Source: Lachancea dasiensis (Eukaryota; Ascomycota; Saccharomycetes; Saccharomycetales; Saccharomycetaceae). From it: a stretch of DNA of 64,000 nucleotides. The stretch spans positions 248,001 to 312,000 of the forward strand of contig LT598461.1 of NCBI GenBank assembly GCA_900074725.1, given 5' to 3'. The notes under the pieces are model-generated. The model worked only from the letters and a program-made list of their open reading frames with translations. It was not told the origin of the DNA and ran no database searches. Of the stretch, positions 43,375 through 52,900 are shown piece by piece; positions within the stretch are counted from its first letter, which is position 1, and each line of letters begins with the position of its first letter. Both the position numbers and the translations under genes were made by a program.

Positions 43375-45705
43375 CTATATTATTGTACAGTCACTAACTC
43401 CTAATCCATACATCACCTTCTCAACGTCACGGCGAACTTTGACCCAATCGCTCCTGCGCTGAACCATTTCATAAATTTCTTCTTGCGTGAAAACACCTTG
43501 GAACCTGCCAAGGTCGCAAATCATCTTACCAAGTTCTTTAGAATCTGAACCGGACACCAAATAAAGCTGCCCGACCGTTTTCAGCCCAGCAAATAGAGGG
43601 ACAATATTTTTTTGTTTCAGTCTGTTAGCGATGAAATCGTAGTAGTAATTTAAATCACAGATTAAGAAGATGGCACCATCACCGGAAATCAAGTTTTTTT
43701 TGATATTTTTTACAATTTCATTGAAAAAGCGTTCGCCAATTTCTTGTTGGAATATGTCAATTGTTCCTTTATCAGTAGCTCCAGTTAGAAGAAAGCAGTG
43801 GTTTAACAGGAGCTCCACATTTTTATACGCCGCCTTAGAAGGTTTGATTTCTCTGCTCCCGAGCAAGCTGGGATCGGGATTATAATCAGTTGGAAGTTGA
43901 AGGCTTCCAAACACGAACAAGACCTCGTCCATCAGCTTATTGATCCCAATATTCAAACCATTTGCAACATAGTCATCAATCATTGTTTCAAAATTTTTTT
44001 TTACTTGAACAATGTCGTTGAGAAAATCTTGGTTCTTGTCAACAATGTCGATTTGAACCAGCTCGTTTTTGTAAAATATGGAAATCATCTGTAACACGAT
44101 GTCCCCCGTGTTAATGATCTCTGTGAACTTTATGAGAGGTTCGACATGAGAATTCAGATTTTCAAGTTCGATGTGTAAGTTTTTCATCTGATTTGGATCG
44201 TATTGTTCAAGAACAGCAATAGCCTTATCAAACCCGGGCTTAAAGTGATCCCGAGATAGACCAGAGATTAAAAGTTTGAAAGTTTCTTGGCATCTAAGTT
44301 TGACCTCGTCTTTCAAATTTTGAATGTCCAAAAATGTCCGCATGTCCTCAATGTGCGTCTTACAAAGCTGTACAACTTTGTAGCACAGATCTAAACTTAC
44401 TAGCATCTCAATGTTATGAAGATTGTTATTCATGACGTTAAGATTATACGACATCTGTAGCTGTTCTTCCTCTTGGCTAACACTATTGTTTGATATTTTG
44501 AAAATCTTAGTAAAGGATGAAAGAAAATTGTTTTTCTCATCTAGCAGCTGCTGGTCGGAGACCTTGCTTCTTAATGAGTTATAAATTTGTTCATTTTGCT
44601 GCTGTTCTTTCAAAGCCGTTTCATTCTGGAAGCTTACAAATTCCTCTTGAACTTTGGCTGCAAATAACTGGACGTTTACTTCAAGGTAACTAAGAATCTT
44701 TGGCTCCAAATAGAGATTGAAAAACTCTGTTAGAATATTTTTGAAACGTGGGCCTGCATTTTGGCTATCTATCAAGCCATCAATCAGGCTGTTCTTGATG
44801 TTAATGTATAATAAAGGCATAAATTTGATGCTGGCGGAGAGCAGTCCGTGCGAAGAGGTGAGCTGGGAGTCAAAAAAATCAGTTAAGTTGTTGGCAATAA
44901 TGTTCTCGATATAATTCAAAGTCACAGGGAAACTTTCACCAAAAATTTTATCTGCCAAGACAATTTTGGAATTAAGAAACGCTTTTGTCGTATCCAGAGC
45001 CGCTTGAAGGCAGTCACTATCGACATCACTACTGTCTGCGTTGAGGATACTTTCCGGCAGCTGAACTTCAACAGAGAAGTCATTTTTCGATTTGAAAAAG
45101 TCTGCTGCAGTATTTATTTGACCACATTCTGATAATACTGCGACAAACTCGGTGACACAGTCGTAGTTTCGATTTTCATAACCCAAATCCATTTCTTTCA
45201 CGACCGTATTAATGAAAAGTTCTCGGAAAATATCTAGATTTTCCCGTATTTTCTTGTAGCGCGAATAATCTGCTATCTCAATAGGAATATATGTTGCCAA
45301 ATTCATTAGAATCCTAGCATGCGATAGAGCATCAGAGTATTCATTTGGGAAAAAGCCCGAGAGCTCTTTTTTGTATAGTTTCTGAACGAATGGCTGGAGT
45401 AGCCTGTATAGTTGAGCGTACACCGTCTTGGCATTTTCTACCGTGTAAGAAGTAAGTTCCTGGAGAACATTAGCTGCATTAATTTCTGTGAGGATAAGTT
45501 TTTCGGAGGTAGACTCCATATACTTTAAACCTAGCCTTCGCAGCTTATTGGCCCAAATTTGGTCGTCAACTGTTTTCTTAAGGTGGTTGTAGTAAACTTC
45601 CTTGTTTATTTGCCGAAAGTTCAAATAGTCAGTTGTGGACAAGTGGGAGGAGATACCTAACACTATGTCACTCGCCTGTAGCATATCATCAAAAGTTGTA
45701 GCCAT
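43375..45705 (-). CDS. RCY1: RCY1, F-box protein of endocytic membrane recycling
   Basis: 776 residues (S. cerevisiae about 840). An N-terminal F-box (about 10-55, SDIVLGISSHLSTTDYLNFR) is followed by a long helical region resembling the exocyst Sec10 family (for example ALDTTKAFLNSKIVLADKIFG, LDEVLFVFGSLQLP-like segments). The C-terminus ends CTII, a CaaX prenylation box, as in S. cerevisiae Rcy1. Rcy1 acts with Skp1 and Ypt31/32 in recycling the v-SNARE Snc1 from endosomes. Divergent from PRP21 with only 137 bp between starts. YJL204C-YJL203W order conserved. Confidence 0.95.
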   Translation of the reverse strand: MATTFDDMLQASDIVLGISSHLSTTDYLNFRQINKEVYYNHLKKTVDDQIWANKLRRLGLKYMESTSEKLILTEINAANVLQELTSYTVENAKTVYAQLYRLLQPFVQKLYKKELSGFFPNEYSDALSHARILMNLATYIPIEIADYSRYKKIRENLDIFRELFINTVVKEMDLGYENRNYDCVTEFVAVLSECGQINTAADFFKSKNDFSVEVQLPESILNADSSDVDSDCLQAALDTTKAFLNSKIVLADKIFGESFPVTLNYIENIIANNLTDFFDSQLTSSHGLLSASIKFMPLLYINIKNSLIDGLIDSQNAGPRFKNILTEFFNLYLEPKILSYLEVNVQLFAAKVQEEFVSFQNETALKEQQQNEQIYNSLRSKVSDQQLLDEKNNFLSSFTKIFKISNNSVSQEEEQLQMSYNLNVMNNNLHNIEMLVSLDLCYKVVQLCKTHIEDMRTFLDIQNLKDEVKLRCQETFKLLISGLSRDHFKPGFDKAIAVLEQYDPNQMKNLHIELENLNSHVEPLIKFTEIINTGDIVLQMISIFYKNELVQIDIVDKNQDFLNDIVQVKKNFETMIDDYVANGLNIGINKLMDEVLFVFGSLQLPTDYNPDPSLLGSREIKPSKAAYKNVELLLNHCFLLTGATDKGTIDIFQQEIGERFFNEIVKNIKKNLISGDGAIFLICDLNYYYDFIANRLKQKNIVPLFAGLKTVGQLYLVSGSDSKELGKMICDLGRFQGVFTQEEIYEMVQRRSDWVKVRRDVEKVMYGLGVSDCTII

Positions 45706-45842
45706 TTTGGTGCAAGAAAACTGGCTGTATCTATCAAAGGTTTGGGTGCATTACAGGTTCACATTGCTGAACCTTGTAATATATTATATATCATCAATTC
45801 TAAATTTCACCGCCTAACACATACTAAAAAACAAACCCAAAG

Positions 45843-46991
45843 ATGAGAAAGATATCAGAGGAGAACCTACCATCAGCTCTTGAAAATGTTACCACTCCTG
45901 AAGACGTTACGATAAAGGATGCCATTGAAAAGACGGCCGACTATGTCAGCCGCAACGGCCCTGAATTTGAACAAAAGCTGGATCTAGAGCAGTTTCCATT
46001 CATTGAGAAGACCGATCCTTTTCATACCTATTATCGTCAACTAGTCTACCAAAAAAGCTCAAATTCAGTCTCGAAAAGCTCTCCAGATTCTGAAGACAAA
46101 ATAATACCACTTGTCGAGGCTCCCTATCAATTTGTTTTCTCTACCGCTGGGCGTAATGTATCGAAAAGGGACTTGGAAATTGTTAAAAGAACCGCTTTAT
46201 ACTGCGTAATGAATGAAGACGTAGATTATTTGAAAACCCTACGCATAAAGTGTGCCGACATTCCGTCTCTTGGGTTTCTGAAACTCGAACATCCACTAAA
46301 TCCAATTTTTACCAGTTACGTAAACCAGTACAAACAAGTGGAGCTGAAGGATTACGGCGTACGTGCCTCAATGCACAAGGAGGGACGAATAGGCTTGTTA
46401 GTGCGCTGCTTCGAACGAGCTAAACATGCCGAATATACCGAGAAGGTTCAGGTGCAGGAGGTGGGGGCCAGGGAGCACTTCAAAATCAAGTTTTCTGCTT
46501 ACGCTTGGGACCAATTCGACATAATAGGAAAGGTTGATTTTGAAGAAGTTCAAAGTTTTGCAGAACCATTGGATTTCGACATGTTAAGCCGAAAAACATT
46601 ATACAAGAAAACGCTGCAAGATACTTTTGGAAGGTCATTGCTTATATCATCTCTAGAAAATCCAGATACCAGTGTAGAAAAGGAGGGTGTGAAACCAAAG
46701 AAAAGGAGCAAAATGAAAATCCGTGCCGCGGGTGAGACTAGATTGAAACACAAACCACGACTAACCTCCGAAGCCCTCGTTGAGTGCCCCATAACTCACA
46801 AAATGATTCCGGAATCTAATTTCGACAAGCATATTCAAGTGCTTATAAGTGATCCCAACTATTCTAAAGAGCGCCAGGAGTACGAAGCCAAAAATAACAT
46901 CACTAATTTGACCTTAGAAAGCGTTCATCAAAATATAAAACGTCTTTCAAAGCTTGATGGCACGCGGCAGACTAAAAAACAAAGGATTTGA
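45843..46991 (+). CDS. PRP21: PRP21, SF3a subunit (SF3A1/SAP114 ortholog), long form
   Basis: 382 residues, about 100 more than the 280 of S. cerevisiae Prp21. SURP module 1 (about 20-70, with FIEKTDPFHTYYRQLVYQ) and SURP module 2 (about 105-165, with LEHPLNPIFTSYVNQYKQV) are followed by a charged segment and KIRAAGETRLKHK. S. cerevisiae Prp21 ends near that point. Here the chain continues with ECPITHKMIPESNFDKHIQV, which resembles the C-terminal part of animal SF3A1 (CPITGEKIPASKMQEHM). SF3a is a U2 snRNP component that helps branch-point recognition. Start at the first ATG of the frame. Confidence 0.93.
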   Translation: MRKISEENLPSALENVTTPEDVTIKDAIEKTADYVSRNGPEFEQKLDLEQFPFIEKTDPFHTYYRQLVYQKSSNSVSKSSPDSEDKIIPLVEAPYQFVFSTAGRNVSKRDLEIVKRTALYCVMNEDVDYLKTLRIKCADIPSLGFLKLEHPLNPIFTSYVNQYKQVELKDYGVRASMHKEGRIGLLVRCFERAKHAEYTEKVQVQEVGAREHFKIKFSAYAWDQFDIIGKVDFEEVQSFAEPLDFDMLSRKTLYKKTLQDTFGRSLLISSLENPDTSVEKEGVKPKKRSKMKIRAAGETRLKHKPRLTSEALVECPITHKMIPESNFDKHIQVLISDPNYSKERQEYEAKNNITNLTLESVHQNIKRLSKLDGTRQTKKQRI

Positions 46992-47453
46992 ATGACGCCA
47001 AATCTTCGAGGAGGAGAATAGTAATATTGATAATTGGTGTCATTTCGACGTATGTAGGTGTGCCAACCTTATTATTACAGGAAACTATCGCTTTTGCGGA
47101 ACACCAGTAATAGTAATATTGACATATCATGATGAGGGTGCTATTTTACAGCTCTCTCTCACGAACAACTTAAAAGATATCATTCATCTCGGGACTAGTC
47201 TCCTTCAGAAAGAATTCATGACGGCATAACTCGATATTGATCCAATTGGACGATAATTAAAATAAAGAGACCTGTAGATCGGGACCAAGAAGTTCAATAC
47301 ATGTATAAATAGACCAAGCTTGTAGTGAATAGTAATCAAACTAGCTTACCCACAATAAAGCACCACTAAGGCTGAGTATTTTGAAGAGAACTACTCAGCT
47401 GACTTTTAAATTGATATATATTGTGCCTTCTCTTTAGATGTTTTCGAGACTCG
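46992..47453. other. Intergenic upstream of tRNA-Lys, with inverted repeat
   Basis: 462 bp. TATAAATAG at 47304-47312 and an 8-bp perfect inverted repeat GCTGAGTA (47371-47378)/TACTCAGC (47392-47399) with a 13-nt loop are present. The short phrase TAGTAATATTGA occurs twice (near 47021 and 47111). The 5' flank of tRNA genes is a common target of yeast LTR elements, but I cannot define LTR ends, so I do not call an element. Confidence 0.45.
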
Positions 47454-47543
47454 TCCTTGTTAGCTCAGTTGGTAGAGCGTTCGGCTTTTAAGCATTGCTC
47501 GCAAGGAACCGAAATGTCAGGGGTTCGAGCCCCCTATGAGGAG
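47454..47543 (+). tRNA. tRNA-Lys(UUU), with intron
   Basis: The mature halves fold as a cloverleaf: acceptor TCCTTGT pairs with ATGAGGA followed by discriminator G, D arm TAGCTCAGTTGGTAGAGC, anticodon stem TTCGG/CCGAA, T arm GGGGTTCGAGCCCC. The loop C-T-TTT-A-A carries anticodon TTT at 47487-47489. A 17-nt intron (47491-47507) follows position 37, the usual site. It is nearly identical to S. cerevisiae tRNA-Lys(UUU), which also has an intron. A T7 run at about 47552-47558 is the Pol III terminator. Confidence 0.97.
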
Positions 47544-47879
47544 TCTCGATGTTTTTTTAAAACAATAAAACTTCAAACAGCCATAAGTTCTCTATGAGTA
47601 TCTTCTTGCGATAGCTGTCTTTAATCGAAAGAACATGACATTCAATATATCTTTTGGTCTATGGGGCGACATTTTTGTATACTTCCCCGGTTACGGCGGC
47701 CCCGAGACTCTTGCACGTGACATAATGAAATTTTCAATTAGTGGTTCGAAATGTAAACAAACCGTGCTCTCTTGTCTTCGGACGTAACATCGCTCGACAA
47801 GAAGTTCGCTAACGGCCGTCAATCGGTTTTTTAAGCGAAGCTCTACTAACTTGGCTGTGATTTCAGAGGAGATTTTATT
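47544..47879. promoter_or_regulatory. Intergenic: tRNA-Lys terminator and ECM25 promoter
   Basis: 336 bp. It begins with the tRNA terminator T-run and otherwise holds the ECM25 promoter; no other gene seen. Confidence 0.5.
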
Positions 47880-49706
47880 ATGGACTCTACAATTGAAGTT
47901 CGTTTAGATAATATATTCTTCAAGTCGTTTACTGCCGACTCAAACCACGGATGTCCACTTTATATCTTTGATTCGACGTATCTTCCATCTACGGAAGAAG
48001 TTGAAAGTCGTGAAGTCTACGATTTGCTGATTGATGAACTGATGAATAAATTGGTCACTAAACTGCCAGACTGTGCCTTTTCGTTGGTGGTGTTTAGCTC
48101 AGGGTTCTCGCAAAATAATGTTAGCTGGATTTACGGCCTAAAAATGTTTTCAAAGATTCCGAAAGCTATGCGGGTAAGACTTCAGAGGCTCTACGTTGTT
48201 CATGAATCTTTGTTTGTGCGCTCTGTTTATCAAGTTTTGACCAACGCTCTAAACATCAACCCGTTCAAAAATAAAGATACAGCTACTGAGGGTGTACCCG
48301 TTCAGCACGTATCAAACCTCGCAGAACTTGCTTGCATTATCGATATTACGAAAATACGAATATCGCTCAACGTGTATCTGTTTGATTACCAAATAACGGG
48401 AACTACGTGCCTGCCAGACCCTCAGGTGGGATCTCGATCCCCACTAGCCAATCGACAGTACAGGCAATTGGCGTTTGACAAGATCTTTAGGAGATTGAAG
48501 ACAGAAGCTCCGCGGCATGAGCTGGTATTCCAGAAGCCGGGTGCTTACCAGAAGGTAAACATCTTACTTGGGATCGTAGCGAGAAATAACTACGTGGATC
48601 TTTCACAATGGGACGTGTACTCACTCGGTACCTTATTTTTGCATTTTATAAAGGGGAAATCAAAGCCTATTTTCTCCATCAACCTCATACCCCTCCCGAT
48701 TAGCGAATCTCTGGATTATACCTACAATACCTTCGTCAACATGATGCTGTACAATGGCTATTATGAGCTCGTTGTATACATATTTGAGCTGTTCTTGAGT
48801 CTCCTAGACAATTCCAAGATAACTTTGCATGATTACAGATCTCTAAGCAAATGTTTAACTCCCACGCTATGTCAAGAAAAAGTGTCTATAAAGACCTCAG
48901 ATCGGTTGGCCGTTGGGCATAGATATATCACCAATGTTCTCAAGCACTTCAAACAGCTAAGGGCCAAGATCGATGGCAATCAGTATGACGCTGCTGGTGT
49001 TATGGGTAATTCTCAACCACTTCATATCAAAAATTCCGTACCCCTCATACCACCCCCCAGAAAGTCTGGCAGCACAGGTGAAACATCCAGTAACGACAGT
49101 TTCGTCCGACAGGTACCTTTGGAAGCAAAACCCCCGCCCTTACCAAAGAGAAAAACACCAGATCTATCAGGAGACACGCGGCATATAACTCCACCTACTA
49201 CATCGAGAGCTTCATCCAGCTCATCTAGTATTTCTGAAAATATGCAAAATGTCAAAGACGGTACTAAACCCTCATTCCTTGGTACCTCAACGGGTCTCTT
49301 ATCCGGGGAGTCTCTGACAAGCACGTCAGAGGTCACCTCTATGGCTGCTTCAGATACTCGTATTCCCAGTGACTCTTCCATATCTTTGAAAGAACCATTC
49401 GAGACCGTGGAGGCGCGTCTAATTGCCGAGGAAGCTGTGACTTTCAAGCCTAAGCCCGCCGAAAATGAGTTCAAGATCGATGAAAACATGGCAAATTTAC
49501 TAATCGAAAACAACGCGAGTATAAGAAATTTGGACTCGGAGCTCAAGAAAAAGAAGCTGGAATCTAATGTAAAAACTAAAAGCTCGTCGAATACCAGCTA
49601 CTCCGACATCAAAGCCGGAAACAAAGTTAGTAGACTGGCAGCTTTATATGAGGAGAGACTCGTTGGTATACGAGTTATGGAGGATATGCGTAGACAAGGA
49701 AGGTGA
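47880..49706 (+). CDS. ECM25: ECM25, RhoGAP-like protein with proline-rich tail
   Basis: 608 residues (S. cerevisiae about 599). The N-terminal part (about 10-180, SFTADSNHGCPLYIFDSTYL) resembles the CRAL-TRIO/Sec14-like module often found before RhoGAP domains, including VRLQRLYVVHESLFVRSVYQ. A degenerate RhoGAP-like region spans about 185-370 (PRHELVFQKPGAYQKVNILL ... LHDYRSLSKCLTPTLC). The tail is Ser/Pro-rich with SH3-ligand-like PPPLPKRK and ends in a basic helix. Ecm25 is linked to cell-wall/polarised growth and endocytic patches in S. cerevisiae. Position after PRP21 and before ACO2 fits YJL201W. It directly precedes CDC25. Confidence 0.87.
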   Translation: MDSTIEVRLDNIFFKSFTADSNHGCPLYIFDSTYLPSTEEVESREVYDLLIDELMNKLVTKLPDCAFSLVVFSSGFSQNNVSWIYGLKMFSKIPKAMRVRLQRLYVVHESLFVRSVYQVLTNALNINPFKNKDTATEGVPVQHVSNLAELACIIDITKIRISLNVYLFDYQITGTTCLPDPQVGSRSPLANRQYRQLAFDKIFRRLKTEAPRHELVFQKPGAYQKVNILLGIVARNNYVDLSQWDVYSLGTLFLHFIKGKSKPIFSINLIPLPISESLDYTYNTFVNMMLYNGYYELVVYIFELFLSLLDNSKITLHDYRSLSKCLTPTLCQEKVSIKTSDRLAVGHRYITNVLKHFKQLRAKIDGNQYDAAGVMGNSQPLHIKNSVPLIPPPRKSGSTGETSSNDSFVRQVPLEAKPPPLPKRKTPDLSGDTRHITPPTTSRASSSSSSISENMQNVKDGTKPSFLGTSTGLLSGESLTSTSEVTSMAASDTRIPSDSSISLKEPFETVEARLIAEEAVTFKPKPAENEFKIDENMANLLIENNASIRNLDSELKKKKLESNVKTKSSSNTSYSDIKAGNKVSRLAALYEERLVGIRVMEDMRRQGR

Positions 49707-49999
49707 AGGTGCTCGAAATGTATCTTGCAAGGTTTGGCCGCGCTTTCGCAGTTTTTGTGTGTTTGTACGAAGATACGTAAAACGCCAAAATGAACGCCTC
49801 GAGAAAGTGAAGATCAATAATAAGAATAATAATAATAACACAGTGTGTTACGTGACAAAGAACTGCTGATTGACGGACTCACTTGAGCCCGATAAATCCA
49901 ACTGAAGCCATTGCATCATCGAAACTAGAAGCTCTATTTTTGGTTCATAGTTAAGCTACGGTCTCGCGGATACGAATGGGTTGAATTGAAGCGGCAAGG

Positions 50000-52900
50000 A
50001 TGACATATATTACACCACCTCTTTTTGCCAATCGGAAATCGGGATCTTTACTAATGGATGAAGTAACTCAGCCGCTCAATTACAGTGATAACAGGGATCG
50101 CAATACCGATGCCATGAATAGAAATTTCGATATTGGTCCTCCCAGAGAAGGTAACAATTACAAACATTCGGAGCTCAAAAAGACCCTCCTAGACCCTGGT
50201 GCCAAAGTGGGAGGACCTTCTTCTCAGTCTTTAGTCAACTCGGCTTCGGATTCGTCATTCAGAACTGCGCATTCTCAGAACAGTAATTTGAATGAGTCCA
50301 AGATGGATGCAGTGGATGCTAACCGGAGATTTAGCACTGAGTCTCATTATTCAGATGTTGATCAAACGCCCATTGTTGCTCCAAATGCTGCATTCGATAT
50401 CTCTACGCCACGTCTCGCCGTTGAAGGTTTTTCCAGAGACGTTGAGCCGGGTTCACCGGACAGCTTTACTTTCGTGGACCCCAGTTTAAGCAACACACGC
50501 ACTGAACACAAGTCCGATTTGGATACACTTTCTTTTAGCACAACCGCAGGCGGTTTGGACCGCGGGCTGAATACTGCATATAGAAGTGAAAATCCCGATA
50601 TTAAAGGTGCCAGTCCGGCAAAAATTTCTCCTTCTAAAATTGCTCTCTCTGCACGCCAATCTCCGAGGAAGCTTGCGCGGAGTAGCATCTACGAAGCCCA
50701 CTCAAAGGAACCAATTGATCTCCCGAACGGTGATGACTCTCCCTCCCCGTCTTTGCGCCCCCAGCAACCTAATTTGTTTGATAACGACTTTAACGGCGAC
50801 GACACTACCATGTCACACGACGATACTTATATGCGTGAACTAACGCAAATAAATAAGAATGAAACGAAAGTGGAGAGGAAGCACACTTTTAAAAGAAGCT
50901 CCGAGCTCGATCTCGATGAGTCAAATTTAGCTTACTTGTTCATTATTGCGCTTCACTCTTTTAACTCACAAACATTGAAAAATGAAGACGACGTTAACAT
51001 ATGTCTCTCTTTTGAGAAAAATGACGTTGCATTCGTGCATACAGTTGATGAATCAGGATGGGGTGAAGTTACTCTCTTGAGGGGCCAGAAACGTGGGTGG
51101 GTCCCATTCAATTACTTTTCTGATATGGTTAAGGCGTGTGTGGATTCGAAAAGCCCGCGCACTGGAGCCATCGCTGAAGAATCTCAAACGAGAACCCCCT
51201 TAACAAAACTCTTATCGTCATCAGCGAGGTTTTTGCTGCATCCAAGAGACTTCGAGTTACCAAACCGTAATAGTCGAAGTTTTTCTTTTAAAGACATAAA
51301 CGGTATTAGAGACGGAGTCAAGTTTCTCTTAGAAGCCACAGGATGTGTATCCCGATCAAACGAATTGGTTAAAAACAAGGCAAATTTGAAGAAGGCCAGA
51401 AAATTACTTTTGGCAGATTGGTATAACCTCATGATAAAAGCAGACTCCTATAAATACACAACAGACGAAAGCAAAGTGTCAACCTTGGTTGATCTCACAT
51501 TTCAAGTTTTGCGTAGAGGGCTGTCCTTTTACGACACTTGGCATTTGGAAAATGAAGCTTTTGAAAATGAAAGAAAACAGGGGTTGGCTCAACCACTTTC
51601 AAAGAAACACCCCAATCTTAATGAAAATACTGTTTACGATATCGAAGACCAATCTCTCCGTCCTGTTACGTCGCACACACTGGGTTGTCAAAATTTGGCG
51701 AGCCCACCGTTTGCAGTTCAGCGACTAAATGAAGTTCATGACCTCATATTTTCTTACATTGGGGTAATATTAGGACGTTTAGATCTGCTGGAACACAATG
51801 CGGCCGGATGTGAAGTGCTTGAGTCAATTGTTCATCAGATTATAGTCTTACTTCGAGAATTACTCTACATCAGCAAATGTTGCTCATCTGTGATCCAGGA
51901 CAATTTGAGTCATACACAGAAGTACGAGGTACCTTTGGAAAGAAGCCTGGATCCTCTATTGGCACTGGTATCTGAGCTCGTCTCTTGCATCAAACTTTTT
52001 GTCACCCAATCAATGAGTGAAGCCATCGCAGATACCGGTGTCCTGCCTGGTGGGGCTTTCATAAAAGATGAAGAGTATTTTTATACTGACGAAGGGAAGC
52101 ATTTAATGACAATAATATCAAAAATGACGGGCCTTATCAGTGTGTCAGTCAGAGGCTGTCACCATTATTTGAAAGTGATCGGTAATTTCCAATTAGGAAA
52201 GGAAAGAGCCTATCCGGACTTTCAGTCTTTTAGAATTTCTCCCGAACAATTTATCAGGCGGTGTTCGATTGGTTTGGTTAAGAAGATACCCAACAAGCGG
52301 CAGGAAGGGAACGGTCCACATCACTCAGTGACTCAGGAGAGAGACAGGCATCCTTACGCCAAGAAATTGTATCGATACTCGATGGTGAGAGCTGGACGCG
52401 ATGGCTATTCTCTCACTGCTTCGGGTACTCAACTTCTTCAAGATATTGTGCCCGATAGTGTCTCCTTTTTAAATGATACATCTTTTGAGAAGTTCAAGCT
52501 TGACGACGGTGAGGCTTACATGACATCGGGAAAGGAAGTGGTCTTGGATAAGGAAAGGGTACAGGAAGAGCTTGTTTATGACGTGGACAACAAACTTGTT
52601 GGGGCTTCTAACCGAGCTTTCGTTTACTTGATTACTAACGAGCTAGACCCTCCGAATGAATTTATACTATCAACCTACTTGTTGAACTTCAGATCGTTTT
52701 CGAATGCTCTGGAACTTATATCAGAGCTCATTACAAGATTTGATATTACTGATAAGTCACTGGCACTTGAAAAGGATGTAGGCAATGGTCAATACTCATC
52801 GAGATCATCACGTCTCAAGAATAGACGGCGCTTAGTTTGTAAGGTATTCCAAACGTGGCTGCAAAGCTATTGGGACTACCAGAGTGACTTCACCAATTTG

